From: Thermoguttaceae bacterium
GTDB taxonomy: Bacteria > Planctomycetota > Planctomycetia > Pirellulales > Thermoguttaceae
Reading direction: 5' to 3'
NCBI GenBank assembly: GCA_017407125.1
Contig: JAFQXE010000031.1
Span: 1 to 64,000 of the forward strand
DNA length: 64,000 bases
Shown: positions 45,720-55,005 of the stretch, in pieces
Position numbering within the stretch: position 1 is the first letter of the stretch
How the letters are laid out: every line of letters begins with the position of its first letter
Notes under the pieces: model-generated
Database searches by the model: none
What the model was told of the DNA's origin: nothing
Seen by the model: only the letters and a program-made list of their open reading frames with translations
Program-made: the position numbers and the translations under genes

Positions 45720-47231
45720 ATGCTTCCCTGGATTGACATTGCAATTATCGTCGTTTACATGATCGTCAGCGTTGGCTTTGGCTGCTGGTTTTATTTTGCC
45801 AGCCGGTCGCCGGAAGGGTTTACGTCGGCGAACGGACGCGCGCCGGGGATTATCGTGGGACTGTCGATTTTCGGCACGTACGTCAGCAGCATCAGCTTTC
45901 TGGCGTTGCCGGGAAAGGCGTTTGTCGGGAACTGGAACGCGTACGGATTGAGCTTGAGCATCCCGCTGGCGGCGTGGATTGCGACGAAATGGTTTGTCCC
46001 GTTTTATCGGAATATTGGGTCGATTTCCGCCTACGCTCATCTGGAAGACCGTTTCGGACCGTGGGCGCGAGTGTACGCTTCTGCCTGTTATCTTCTCACT
46101 CAGGTGGCGCGAATGGGGTCGGTGCTGTTCCTTCTGGCTCTGCCGCTTCACCATTTGCTGGGCTGGGACGTCCGATGGATTATTATTGTAGTCGGGGCGT
46201 CGGCGGCTCTGTATTCCATGATTGGGGGAATAACCGGGATTCTCTGGACGGACGCGCTGCAGTCGGTCGTTTTGATAGTCGGGGCGCTGACGTGCGCTTT
46301 GATTTTGGTCTTCAAGATGCCGGAAGGACCGCGTCAGCTGTTTGAGATTGCTCAGCAGAACAACAAGTTCTCACTGGGTAGTTTTTCTGTAACAGATTTC
46401 TGCTCGTCCACGTTTTGGGTTGTCCTGCTTTACGGCTTGACGATCAACCTGCAGAATTTCGGCATTGACCAGAACTACGTTCAGCGGTACCTGACCTCTC
46501 CGACGGAACGTCAGGCGAAGAACTCCGTCTGGCTTGGCGCGCTGCTGTACTTGCCGATTTCGGCGTTTTTCTTCTTTATCGGGACGGCTCTGTTTGCGTT
46601 CTATACGGCTCAGCCGAACTTGATAACCGACCCGCAACTGGCGGCGGACGTTGCTGCAGGAAAAGGCGACGGCGTCTTTCCGTATTTCATCGTTCATCAG
46701 CTGCCAGTCGGCATGACGGGGTTGCTTATTGCCGCCATTCTCGCCGCCGCGATGAGTACGATCAGCTCCAGCGTCAACGGGGCGTCAACGCTGACCCTGA
46801 CGGACTACTACAAACGCTTTTTCCGTCCCGCCGCGGGCGAGAAAGAACAAATGCTGGTCTTGTACCTCAGCTCGCTCATTTGGGGCGCTTTGGGAATCGG
46901 CTGCGCGCTGCTGATGATTTCTGCCAAAGGCGTTCTCGACGCCTACTGGAACCTGATGGGCATATTCAGCGGCGGCATGGTTGGACTCTTCCTGCTGGGA
47001 TTCCTGTCCCGCCGGGCGACGTCCAAAATTGCGCTGACCAGCGCTGTCGTCGGCGTGAGCGTAATTCTCTGGATGACCGCTTCCCTGCCCCGATTCGGAA
47101 TCTGGCCCGAATCCCTTGCCGCGTTCCGCTGTCCGCTCAACGAACTGATGATAACCGTCTGCGGCACCGCTGCGATTCTTGTAACAGGCTTCGCGCTGAC
47201 GATTCTATTTACAAAACCTAAGACCGAGTAA
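45720..47231 (+). CDS. Sodium:solute symporter (SSS family)
   Basis: Product of 503 residues with about 13 hydrophobic segments. It starts in the first helix (WIDIAIIVVYMIVSVGFG) and shows SSS features: GLSIFGTYVSSISFLALPG in TM2, the GGITGILWTDALQ motif after TM5, and AAILAAAMSTISSSVNGAST in TM8, where conserved Ser/Thr bind sodium. It imports a sugar, acid or similar solute with Na+ across the inner membrane; the substrate cannot be told. It stands alone, controlled by its own promoter and a pair of direct repeats. Confidence 0.9.
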   Translation: MLPWIDIAIIVVYMIVSVGFGCWFYFASRSPEGFTSANGRAPGIIVGLSIFGTYVSSISFLALPGKAFVGNWNAYGLSLSIPLAAWIATKWFVPFYRNIGSISAYAHLEDRFGPWARVYASACYLLTQVARMGSVLFLLALPLHHLLGWDVRWIIIVVGASAALYSMIGGITGILWTDALQSVVLIVGALTCALILVFKMPEGPRQLFEIAQQNNKFSLGSFSVTDFCSSTFWVVLLYGLTINLQNFGIDQNYVQRYLTSPTERQAKNSVWLGALLYLPISAFFFFIGTALFAFYTAQPNLITDPQLAADVAAGKGDGVFPYFIVHQLPVGMTGLLIAAILAAAMSTISSSVNGASTLTLTDYYKRFFRPAAGEKEQMLVLYLSSLIWGALGIGCALLMISAKGVLDAYWNLMGIFSGGMVGLFLLGFLSRRATSKIALTSAVVGVSVILWMTASLPRFGIWPESLAAFRCPLNELMITVCGTAAILVTGFALTILFTKPKTE

Positions 47232-47237
47232 AAGACG

Positions 47238-47807
47238 TTATTTTTCACACTCAAAGCACCGCCTGTACATGTCGGCTTTGTACGTCAGCGGTTTGGGATA
47301 GGCGCGGGACGTGGACGGCATACGAAAGAGCGTCAACGGTCGGGCGTTGAATGCGATTGGTATCGATTCCCCAATTGCGGGAGCTGCGCTCGCGTTCGCC
47401 TGACGAAGTATCTCGTCGAGAACTTTTTGCCCGGTTGCGACGACAATCTTGCAAGTCGGGATTTGGTTGAGCAGCGCAGACAGGTCAACCGGCTCGACGA
47501 TTCTTAGTCGGTTGTCAGACGCGTTCCCGTCGAGGCGTTCCACTCTTTTCCCGACGTCGTACATAGCAATGCGCTTCCGCGTCAAAAAGGATTCTATTTT
47601 CTTCTGGTCAAACCGTTTCTCCCCCGGTACGAGAAAGACGTCCGGGCTGTCAAAGAAAATCAGCCCCATGACGCGCCAGAAGTCGTTCTGCAAATTCGGG
47701 TAGAAGAACGGCATCGAATGACGCTTTTCCGGCGGCGGGAAACTGCCTAAAAATAACATTCTCGCCTTCGGGGGAATAAACGGCTGCCATGGGTGGGGTT
47801 CTATCAT
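47238..47807 (-). CDS. Uracil-DNA glycosylase superfamily protein
   Basis: Product of 189 residues. The motif LFLGSFPPPEKRH with FFYPNLQNDFWRVMG is the N-terminal active-site region of the UDG superfamily in its Mug or family-6 (hypoxanthine-DNA glycosylase) style. RMPSTSRAYPK near the C-terminus is the equivalent of the second, DNA-intercalating motif. The likely role is removal of deaminated bases in base-excision repair. It is convergent with the symporter gene, with stops 6 bp apart. Confidence 0.75.
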   Translation of the reverse strand: MIEPHPWQPFIPPKARMLFLGSFPPPEKRHSMPFFYPNLQNDFWRVMGLIFFDSPDVFLVPGEKRFDQKKIESFLTRKRIAMYDVGKRVERLDGNASDNRLRIVEPVDLSALLNQIPTCKIVVATGQKVLDEILRQANASAAPAIGESIPIAFNARPLTLFRMPSTSRAYPKPLTYKADMYRRCFECEK

Positions 47808-47814
47808 GGAAAGT

Positions 47815-47870
47815 TCTGCTGGGAGGATTCTGGGAGACGCTGGGAGGATTCTGGGAACTGCTGGGAATAA
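47815..47870. repeat. Tandem GCTGGGAGGATTCTGGGA repeat
   Basis: Three degenerate 18-27-bp units (GCTGGGAGGATTCTGGGA, GCTGGGAGGATTCTGGGA, GCTGGGAATAAA) just upstream of the glycosylase gene start. Confidence 0.7.
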
Positions 47871-47918
47871 ACCAAGTTTCTCCTGAACGGTATTTTCTCA
47901 TATTTTACCCTCTCGCCC

Positions 47919-47946
47919 TTGTCTGTCAAGGGATTTTGTGTATAAT
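47919..47946 (+). promoter_or_regulatory. Promoter of the oppA-like gene
   Basis: TTGTCT (47919-47924), a 16-nt spacer and TATAAT (47941-47946), 80 bp before the ATG. Confidence 0.6.
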
Positions 47947-48026
47947 TACGGAATAATATCAGACGGGACGCGTTTTTCTCAAACGCCCCGCTCTGCTTTA
48001 ATCCAACAAACTCATTAAGCAATCCC

Positions 48027-49892
48027 ATGAGAGATTATTTTTCCTTTGCAATAATCGGCATCGCCCTGGCAACCATTCTTTTGGTGGTTTTCATTTGCAC
48101 TTCCATGCGCTTGGACAAGGCGGACTTTACCTTCTGCAACAACGACGAAATCCGCACGGTTGATCCGGCGCTGGCGTCCGGCAATATTGAAGGGCGAATT
48201 CTCGGCGGCGTGTTTGAAGGGCTTTGCGCCTGGGATCCCAAGACGTGCGAGCCGGGGCCTGGCGTCGCCAAAAGCTGGGATCTCTCTTCTGACAAACTGA
48301 CGTACACGTTTCATCTGCGCGACAACGCCAAATGGTCGGACGGGACGCCGGTAACGGCTCACGATTTCTGGTACTCGTTCCGCCGATGTCTGCACCCGTC
48401 AACGGGAAGCGAATATTCCTACGAGCTGTGGTATCTGCCCAACGCAGAGAACTATTCCACGTCCAAGGTCAAGCCGGGCGACAAGGTCGAAATTGAACTG
48501 CCGGAAAAGGAGCCTGGCGCCCTGCCCTTCGCTCCCGGCAAGACGATTAAAGGAACGCTCGTTTCAGTTGAAGGGCTGGACGAGAAGAAGGCTGACGACA
48601 AGAAAGACGATTCACAGAAAAAAACAGACAAACAGCCCAATCCGGTTTACGTTGTAACAGGCGCGGACGGCAAGACGTATCGATTCCAGAAGAATCCAAC
48701 GGACGCCTCGCGTCAAACGTACGTCTGGCTTTTGCCGGATTTCGACACCGTTCCGATTCGCGTTCTGGACGACTGGACGCTGGAAATGACGCTTTCGCAC
48801 CCGGTTCCGTATTTCCCATACCTGATGGGGTTCTATCCGTTTTACCCGGTCAACAAAAAGTGCGTCGAGACGTACGGTTCTCCCCAGTGGACGCGTCCGG
48901 AAAACATCGTCGGCAACGGCCCGTTTGTGATTGAATACCGCCGCATTCGCGACCGGATTCGTCTGCGAAAAAGCGAGACGTACTGGGACAAAGACAACGT
49001 CGGGTGCAACACGATTGACTGCTTGGCGGTGAAGTCCGTTGTTACGTCGCTGAACATGTACATGGCGGGCGACGTCGACTGGATTTCCTCCGTCCCGCCG
49101 GAGATTGCCAAGGAGCTGTCACAGCGTCCGGAAAAGGACTTTGTCAATCAGCCGTATTTCGGGACGTATTTCTATACGTACAACATGAAGCTGCCGGCGT
49201 TTCAGGACGTCCGCGTTCGCCGGGCGCTGAACATGGCTCTGGATAAAAAAGAGTTCGTAGAAAAAGTTACCCGCGGGGGTCAGCTTCCTGCCGACAGACT
49301 TGTGCCGTCCATTCCCGGCAAGTATCGGGAAGTTCAGGGAGACCAGTACAACGTCGAAGAAGCGCGCCGCTTGCTGGCGGAAGCGGGATACCCCGGCGGA
49401 AAAGGATTCCCGACAATTGAAATCCTCTACAACACGGCGGAATCGCACGAAAACCTGGCGTTGTTGGTTCAGCACCAATGGAAAAAGAATTTGGGCATAA
49501 ACGCCCGACTGCAGAATCAGGAATGGGCAGACTACCTCACCCGCCGAAACCTTGGGCAGTTCCAGTTCGCCCGCAGTTCCTGGATCGGCGACTACCCCGA
49601 TCCGTATACGTTTTTAATGCTCTTCCAGTCAACCTCCCCATCCAATAACGGGAAATGGAGCAACGAGCAGTACGACGAACTTCTCAAAAAGTCGGAAACG
49701 GAATCGGATTCCGCCAAACGAATGGAAATACTCGCTCAGGCGGAAGAACTGCTCATGAAAGAAATGCCCTTTGTTCCGCTGTACTTCTATATGTCACAGG
49801 AGATGGTTCGCAACAACGTCCGCGGCTGGTACGCCAACCCCATCGACACGCACCCGCTAAAGCATATCCGGAAGGAACAGCCGGAAAAATAG
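48027..49892 (+). CDS. OppA-like peptide/solute-binding protein (SBP_bac_5)
   Basis: Product of 621 residues. An N-terminal hydrophobic anchor (residues 5-26, without a lipobox) precedes a family 5 extracellular solute-binding domain. Landmarks are NNDEIRTVDPALASG, YTFHLRDNAKWSDGTPVTAH, NIVGNGPFVIEYR, VRRALNMALDKKEFV and the C-terminal AEELLMKEMPFVPLYFY. An insertion of about 75 residues after EYSYELWYLPNAENY is rich in Lys/Asp (DEKKADDKKDDSQKK) and beta-prone. The family feeds oligopeptides or other solutes to ABC importers. No permease or ATPase gene is adjacent, so its transporter must be elsewhere. Confidence 0.88.
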   Translation: MRDYFSFAIIGIALATILLVVFICTSMRLDKADFTFCNNDEIRTVDPALASGNIEGRILGGVFEGLCAWDPKTCEPGPGVAKSWDLSSDKLTYTFHLRDNAKWSDGTPVTAHDFWYSFRRCLHPSTGSEYSYELWYLPNAENYSTSKVKPGDKVEIELPEKEPGALPFAPGKTIKGTLVSVEGLDEKKADDKKDDSQKKTDKQPNPVYVVTGADGKTYRFQKNPTDASRQTYVWLLPDFDTVPIRVLDDWTLEMTLSHPVPYFPYLMGFYPFYPVNKKCVETYGSPQWTRPENIVGNGPFVIEYRRIRDRIRLRKSETYWDKDNVGCNTIDCLAVKSVVTSLNMYMAGDVDWISSVPPEIAKELSQRPEKDFVNQPYFGTYFYTYNMKLPAFQDVRVRRALNMALDKKEFVEKVTRGGQLPADRLVPSIPGKYREVQGDQYNVEEARRLLAEAGYPGGKGFPTIEILYNTAESHENLALLVQHQWKKNLGINARLQNQEWADYLTRRNLGQFQFARSSWIGDYPDPYTFLMLFQSTSPSNNGKWSNEQYDELLKKSETESDSAKRMEILAQAEELLMKEMPFVPLYFYMSQEMVRNNVRGWYANPIDTHPLKHIRKEQPEK

Positions 49893-49915
49893 ACTCATCC
49901 GACAAGACGCCCCTG

Positions 49916-50119
49916 AGCTAAAATGAGTGCGTTTCAACTGCCGACGTATTTTTTAAACACGAAATACACGAAAAGAACGAAAAAGACGAAAAGGACTATT
50001 TAATATCTAAAAAATTTTCGTAAATTTCGCTTATTTCGTGTTTTTCGTGTTAAAAATTATGAATTGTCGATTAACCAATCGGTGAAAATCCGTCTCATCC
50101 GTCAAATCCGTGAACGGAC
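49916..50119. repeat. About 220-bp composite palindromic repeat, copy 2
   Basis: Same order of modules as 28370-28588: CGTTTCAACTGCCGA, the AACACGAAATACACGAAAAG palindrome and the AATCCGTCAAATCCGTG end. The GC-rich repeat follows directly at 50134. Confidence 0.8.
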
Positions 50120-50133
50120 GAAGCAGCATAAAC

Positions 50134-50208
50134 GCAAGCGACCAACGGGAGCGTTTTTTGGCAGGCGCGCGGCAGCGCGGATCGGGAGCGGCGCCTCGCC
50201 GCCTCGCC
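50134..50208. repeat. GC-rich dispersed repeat, intergenic copy
   Basis: GCAAGCGACCAACGGGAGCG, then GCGCGCGGCAGCGCGGATCG and GGAGCGGCGCCTCGCCG. It is the intergenic counterpart of the copy inside rlmKL, and it ends at the aldo/keto reductase stop codon. Confidence 0.75.
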
Positions 50209-51068
50209 TAAAATGCCGTCGTGTGCGGGTCGCGATGGTAGTTGTCAGTCGGGGAAACGCCGTCGGCGTCGAGCTGAGCCAGGTCGGATTCCGTCAGGGC
50301 GAAATCGAACAGGTCGGCGTTTTCGTCGATTCTTGCCGGCGTAACCGATTTCGGCAGCGGGCAGATTCCGTTCTGTAACAGCCAGCGCAGCGCGACCTGT
50401 CCTGCCGTCTTGCCGTATTTCTTTCCCATCGCGACAAACGCCGGGTTGCTAAACACCCCTCCGCGCTGCAGCGGCGCCCACGCTTCCGGGAGAATGTTAT
50501 GCGCCTTGCAGAACTCGACAATCTTCTTTTGCGGACAGGCGGGATGAAGCTCAATCTGATTGACCATCGGCGCCACGCTGGCGAACTCCAGCAACGGTTC
50601 GAGATGGTAGTCCATGAAATTGCTCACGCCCAGCGCTCGAACCGCCCCGTCGGCGTAGAGCTTTTCCATCGCCCGCCACGTCTGCCGGTTGAGTTCCGCC
50701 CAGTCCTGCTGATGTCCCGCCGAAACCGGCCAATGAATCAGCAACAAGTCGAAAAAGTCCATCTTGAGCCGTTTGAGCGAGTCCGCGACCGACGTCAGCG
50801 TCGACTCGTATCCCTGATGATTGTTCCAGACCTTTCCAGTCAGAAAGACGTCTTTACGATCCAGCCCGGAACGACGAATCCCTTCTGCAACGGCAGGTTC
50901 GTTCGCGTAGACTTCCGCCGAATCGACGTGCCGATACCCGCGTCGAAGCGCGTATTCGACAGCTTTCGCGCCGACTTCGTCGTCCGGCGTACTAAACGTA
51001 CCCAGCCCGACGCATGGAATTTTCACGCCGTTGGATAAAACAAAACAGTCTTGAAGTGAAGTAAACAT
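50208..51068 (-). CDS. Aldo/keto reductase
   Basis: Product of 286 residues, a single TIM-barrel NADPH-dependent reductase. Catalytic tetrad regions are present: HVDSAEVYANE (Asp, Tyr), LTGKVWNNHQG (Lys) and DLLLIHWPVSAG (His). The cofactor segment ends PKSVTPARIDENADLFDF. The substrate is unknown; relatives reduce methylglyoxal, 2,5-diketogluconate and other carbonyls. ATG 51068 (MFTSLQDCFVLSNG) fits the family start. The 17 codons upstream encode a Pro/Tyr repeat from the tandem GGGAATAGGGA DNA repeat and are excluded. Confidence 0.9.
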   Translation of the reverse strand: MFTSLQDCFVLSNGVKIPCVGLGTFSTPDDEVGAKAVEYALRRGYRHVDSAEVYANEPAVAEGIRRSGLDRKDVFLTGKVWNNHQGYESTLTSVADSLKRLKMDFFDLLLIHWPVSAGHQQDWAELNRQTWRAMEKLYADGAVRALGVSNFMDYHLEPLLEFASVAPMVNQIELHPACPQKKIVEFCKAHNILPEAWAPLQRGGVFSNPAFVAMGKKYGKTAGQVALRWLLQNGICPLPKSVTPARIDENADLFDFALTESDLAQLDADGVSPTDNYHRDPHTTAF

Positions 51069-51114
51069 GGGATATAGGGAATAGGGAATGGGGAATAGGG
51101 AGTAGGGAATAGTC
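51069..51114. repeat. Tandem GGGAATAGGGAGTA repeat
   Basis: A degenerate run of GGGATATAGGGAATAGGGAA units directly upstream of the aldo/keto reductase start. A second tandem run, ATGCACTATGCACTATGCAC, lies at 51303-51333 before the GH127 gene. Confidence 0.7.
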
Positions 51115-51215
51115 GCCAAGCGCTACACACTATATTCTACCCCATTCCCCTGCCAATTGCAAGCGAGCGAGTCCCTCTCTACGCAAAAAGATAAGAAATT
51201 TTGCGTAATAGTGAA

Positions 51216-51244
51216 TTGACATCCACTGACGATTCTTTTAGAAT
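51216..51244 (+). promoter_or_regulatory. Promoter of the GH127 gene
   Basis: TTGACA (51216-51221), a 17-nt spacer and TAGAAT (51239-51244). The start codon is 108 bp downstream, after a tandem ATGCACT repeat and the ribosome binding site AAGGAG. Confidence 0.7.
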
Positions 51245-51351
51245 TACGGTATCGAGAAGCGCAAAGAGGGGATGATCTCTGGCGACGTTTATATTCACAT
51301 TCCTATGCACTATGCACTATGCACTATGCACTCACTTAAGGAGCTTTTGAC

Positions 51352-53694
51352 ATGAGACAATTTATATCGCGATTTGGGTTATTGATTGCGGCGTTCTGTG
51401 TAACAGCGCCGCTGGCGTTGGCGGACTGGATCGACGGCAAAATGCCGGTTAAACAGGAGGATGTGGTCGCGCCGGCAGCCGTTCCCGCGCCGCTGGAAAA
51501 CGTTCGGCTCACGCCCAGCGTGTTTGCAGACGTCCAGAACTTGGAAAAGGCGTATCTGCGCTCTCTGGAGCCGGATCGGTTTCTGGTTCGATTCCGGTCA
51601 GAAGCGGGGATGCCTGCCAAGCCGGGAACTCAGGTTTACGGCGGCTGGGAAAAGAACACCCCGCTGGCGGGTCATTCCTTTGGGCATTTTCTGACTGCGG
51701 CGTCTAAAATGTACGCTGCCACCGGAGACGAGCAGCTCAAAGCCAGCGTCGACAAGTCCGTCGAAGGCCTGGCGCAAGTTCAAAACGCATTCGGAGCCGA
51801 CCCGAGATGGGAAGGGTACGTCGCTGCTATTCCCCGCGGGAAAGATCTCTTTGAACGCACCGCCGCCGGGGACGTAACGCTCATGGGCAAGACGTGGATC
51901 GTTCCGTACTATACGCAGCACAAAATCCTGGCGGGGCTTCTCGACGCCTATCGATACTGCGGCAACGAGTTGGCGCTGGAAGTCGCCAAAAAGCACGTGG
52001 ACTGGCTGATTCGGTTCCTCGACCCGCTGACCCCGGAACAGTTTGAACGGATGCTCCATACAGAATTCGGCGGTATTCAGACCCCGATTCTGGAACTGTA
52101 TTCCATCACCGGCGAGAAGAAGTATCTCGATTTCGCTCTGCGGTTCGAGCACAAAGAAGTTGTTACATCCTGGAAAGCCGGGATTGATAATCTGCCGGGA
52201 ATTCACGCCAACACGCAAATTCCCAAAGCGCAGGGCTGCGCCAAGGCGTACGAAATTACCGGCGACAAGTCCTGGAAAACCGCGGCAGACTTCTTCTGGA
52301 ACACGGTCGTCAAACATCACACGTACGTAACAGGCGGGAACTCGTCCAGAGAGCATTTCGGCCCGGAGGACAAACTCAACGACCGATTTGACAACCCGAC
52401 GGAAACGTGCAACACGTACAACATGCTCAAGCTGACGGAACATCTGTTTTCATGGAATCCGAACGAGCCGCAGTACATGGACTACTACGAACGCGCTCTG
52501 TACAACCACATCCTCGGCGCGATTAACCATCACGCTTCGCCCGACGACTGGTTCCAGGCTGGTCTGACCTGTTACTTTATTCATTTCAAGCCCGGCAGCG
52601 CCCGAGTTTACGAAGCCCCCTACGACGCCTTTACCTGCTGTTTCGGAACCGGCATGGAAAACCCCGGCAAGTACGGCTGCGCGATTTACTGGAAGGCGCC
52701 GGACAACAAGACGCTGTACGTCAACCTGTTTATCCCGTCCGTTTTGAGGTGGGAAGAACAAGGAGTAAAAGCAGAAATCAAAACCGATTACCCTGCGTCC
52801 GGCAAAGTCGAAATTGCCTTTACCGCCCAGCAAGACGCTCAGTTTGACTGCAAGGTTCTCATTCCGTCCTGGACAGGCAAGAGCGGGTTCGAGACGTTCC
52901 CCATCGCGCTCAAGGCAGGCGAATCGAAAAGCGTAACAGTCAATTTCCCCATGACGCTCCGGACGGAATCCATGCCGGACAACCCCAACCGCATCGCGAT
53001 CTTCTACGGTCCTGCCCTGCTCACCGCCGACTTGGGCGACCGCGATCAGACGCCCGTCGTGCCAGCTATTATCTCCTCATCCAACGACCCGGCGGACTGG
53101 CTGGAACAGTCTCCTGACAACGCGCTGCTGTTTACCGCCAAGCCCGGCGCGTTTACGTCCGACGCCCTGACGTTCATTCCGTTCTACGCTCTGCACGAAC
53201 GGCGCAACTGCATTTTCTTTGACCGCATGACGCCGGAACAGGCGCAGGCGATCAAAGAGGAAGCGCAGCGGCGGGAACAGGCGGAAAAGGAACTCAAAGC
53301 CAGAACGCTGGACTACGTCGCGCCAGGAGAAATGCAGTCCGAACGCGACCATAACGTCCAGTCGGAGAACTCGGAAGCCGGTACGCACAACGGACGGAAA
53401 TACAGACATACTGGCGGCTGGTTCTCCTACGATGTCGTCGTCAGCCCAACGCAGCAGAACGAGATTCAGCTTGACTTCTGGGGCGGCGACGTCCGAAAGT
53501 TCACGATGGAACTGGACGGCAAAGAGGTTGCGGTTATTGAACTCAACAATGACAAACCCGGACAGTTCTTTACCCGATCGTTTGACGTCCCCAAAGAGCT
53601 AACTGCCGGCAAGACAAAAGCGACGCTGAAATTCGTCGCCTCGTCCCGGTCGCTGGCAGGAGGCGTGTTTGGAATCCGAGTGTTGAAAAAATAA
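51352..53694 (+). CDS. Secreted GH127 beta-L-arabinofuranosidase-like enzyme
   Basis: Product of 780 residues with signal peptide ending APLALA. The (alpha/alpha)6 barrel domain carries GWEKNTPLAGHSFGHFL. The zinc and catalytic site of GH127 is complete: Glu351 and Cys353 in TETCNTYNMLKL, and Cys429-Cys430 in FTCCFGTGMENPGKYG. One Cys acts as nucleophile in the founding enzyme HypBA1. Beta-sandwich domains follow, and a C-terminal DUF-like module (about 690-780) ends GGVFGIRVLKK. The expected role is removal of beta-L-arabinofuranose from plant glycoproteins or pectin outside the cytoplasm. AAGGAG precedes the ATG. Confidence 0.9.
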   Translation: MRQFISRFGLLIAAFCVTAPLALADWIDGKMPVKQEDVVAPAAVPAPLENVRLTPSVFADVQNLEKAYLRSLEPDRFLVRFRSEAGMPAKPGTQVYGGWEKNTPLAGHSFGHFLTAASKMYAATGDEQLKASVDKSVEGLAQVQNAFGADPRWEGYVAAIPRGKDLFERTAAGDVTLMGKTWIVPYYTQHKILAGLLDAYRYCGNELALEVAKKHVDWLIRFLDPLTPEQFERMLHTEFGGIQTPILELYSITGEKKYLDFALRFEHKEVVTSWKAGIDNLPGIHANTQIPKAQGCAKAYEITGDKSWKTAADFFWNTVVKHHTYVTGGNSSREHFGPEDKLNDRFDNPTETCNTYNMLKLTEHLFSWNPNEPQYMDYYERALYNHILGAINHHASPDDWFQAGLTCYFIHFKPGSARVYEAPYDAFTCCFGTGMENPGKYGCAIYWKAPDNKTLYVNLFIPSVLRWEEQGVKAEIKTDYPASGKVEIAFTAQQDAQFDCKVLIPSWTGKSGFETFPIALKAGESKSVTVNFPMTLRTESMPDNPNRIAIFYGPALLTADLGDRDQTPVVPAIISSSNDPADWLEQSPDNALLFTAKPGAFTSDALTFIPFYALHERRNCIFFDRMTPEQAQAIKEEAQRREQAEKELKARTLDYVAPGEMQSERDHNVQSENSEAGTHNGRKYRHTGGWFSYDVVVSPTQQNEIQLDFWGGDVRKFTMELDGKEVAVIELNNDKPGQFFTRSFDVPKELTAGKTKATLKFVASSRSLAGGVFGIRVLKK

Positions 53695-53718
53695 ATTTGG
53701 AGTGCGACGGCTTGCCGT
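53694..53718. repeat. TTTGGAGTGCGACGGCTTGCCGT repeat
   Basis: A 25-bp unit shared with 29897-29921. It begins at the last base of the GH127 stop codon. Confidence 0.65.
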
Positions 53719-53740
53719 TATACTTCATATATTTCTTGCT

Positions 53741-53790
53741 GCAAGCGACCAACGGAAGCGAGTATAGCACGTTTCGCGCGGCAGCGCGGA
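53741..53790. repeat. GC-rich dispersed repeat, intergenic copy
   Basis: GCAAGCGACCAACGGAAGCG followed by CGCGCGGCAGCGCGGATTGG. Same module order as 1557-1636 and 50134-50208. Confidence 0.75.
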
Positions 53791-53818
53791 TTGGCTCCCC
53801 CGCCATCGGGGGCGCCCC

Positions 53819-53846
53819 TTGATTATATTCCGCCCTGCTCTATAAT
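53819..53846 (+). promoter_or_regulatory. Promoter of bioB
   Basis: TTGATT (53819-53824), a 16-nt spacer and TATAAT (53841-53846). The leader is only about 20 nt and contains GAAAGGA. Confidence 0.6.
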
Positions 53847-53873
53847 TTGACGTCGAAAGGATACGACGAAATA

Positions 53874-54857
53874 ATGAACATAAATCCATCTATTGAAAAT
53901 GCGTATAAAGTCCTGGACGGCAAAGAGCTGTCGCGTGACGAAGCCGTTGAGCTGACGCGGTCGGTCGGCGCGGACGATTTGCTCGACCTGATTTCCCTGG
54001 CGAACAAGGTTCGGAAGAAGTTCGGGCCGGAGTTTACGGCGTGTTCCATAATTAACGCCCGATCCGGTCGGTGCAGTCAGGACTGCAAGTTCTGCGCTCA
54101 AAGCGGACGTCATTTAACTCAGATTGAAACGTACCCGCTGGTCTCTCCGGAAACGGCTCTGGAAGCGGCGAAGAAGGTTTACGATCAGGGCGTTCGGACG
54201 TTCGGATACGTTACCAGCGGGCGCGGCTGGACGACGCCGGACGACGAGTTCCAGCGCGTTCTCGACGCTGTCGATTTGATTCTCGATTCCCTGCCGGGCA
54301 TGAAGGTCTGCGCGTCGCTGGGAATCCTGTCGGAAGAGTGCGTCGCGCTGCTGGCGAAACATCGCGTCTGGCGTTACAACATGAACATTCAGACCAACCC
54401 GGCGCGGTACTCGGAACTGATCGCCACGACGCATACCATCGAGGAGAAAATCGAGACGATTCGTCTGATGAAGAAGTACGGAATCACCAACTGCACCGGC
54501 GGCATTATTGGGCTGGGCGAGACGTGGGAAGACCGCGTCGACATGGCGTTTGCGCTCAAGGAGCTGGACGTCGACGGGATCAACCTCAACGTTCTGCTGC
54601 CGATTAAAGGCTCCCCGCTGGAAGATCTGCCGATTATGCGACCTGCGGACGTCGCCAAAACCGCCGCCCTATTCCGGCTTGTCAACCCGACAAAGTCGGT
54701 TAAATTCTGCGCTGGGCGCGAAACGACAATGAAAGATTTCCAGGGTCTGCTGATGCTTTCCGGGCTGGACTCCGTTATAACCGGCGGCTATTTAACAACC
54801 CGCGGCAGGGAGATTTCCGACGACGACGCCTTTTTATCCCGGCTTGAGGATTTCTAG
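53874..54857 (+). CDS. bioB: Biotin synthase
   Basis: Product of 327 residues. Radical SAM enzyme that inserts sulfur into dethiobiotin in the last step of biotin synthesis. The 4Fe-4S motif CSQDCKFC places Cys at 67, 71 and 74. YNMNIQTNPARY carries the invariant Asn-based substrate pocket, and NLNVLLPIKGSPL and FCAGRETT are typical of BioB. ATG 53874 follows GAAAGGA by 12 bases and the promoter leaves room only for this start; a TTG at 53847 is just past the -10 box. bioD and bioA follow on the same strand. Confidence 0.95.
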   Translation: MNINPSIENAYKVLDGKELSRDEAVELTRSVGADDLLDLISLANKVRKKFGPEFTACSIINARSGRCSQDCKFCAQSGRHLTQIETYPLVSPETALEAAKKVYDQGVRTFGYVTSGRGWTTPDDEFQRVLDAVDLILDSLPGMKVCASLGILSEECVALLAKHRVWRYNMNIQTNPARYSELIATTHTIEEKIETIRLMKKYGITNCTGGIIGLGETWEDRVDMAFALKELDVDGINLNVLLPIKGSPLEDLPIMRPADVAKTAALFRLVNPTKSVKFCAGRETTMKDFQGLLMLSGLDSVITGGYLTTRGREISDDDAFLSRLEDF

Positions 54858-54888
54858 TTTTAACTTTTTTTAAACACGAAGCACATTT

Positions 54889-54989
54889 TTTAACCACGAA
54901 AAACACGAAATAAGCGAAAATTACGAAAGATTTATAGATTTAAAAAACTTTCGTGCTGTTTCGTTCTTTTCGTGTATTTCGTGTTAAAA
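54889..54989. repeat. AACACGAAA/TTTCGTGTT palindromic repeat, copy 3
   Basis: TTTTTAACCACGAAAAACACG on the left and TTTCGTGTATTTCGTGTTAA on the right, separated by AT-rich DNA. Related to the palindromic halves of 28370-28588 and 49916-50119. It fills the gap between bioB and bioD. Confidence 0.7.
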
Positions 54990-55005
54990 TTTCAATAATA
55001 ATAGA

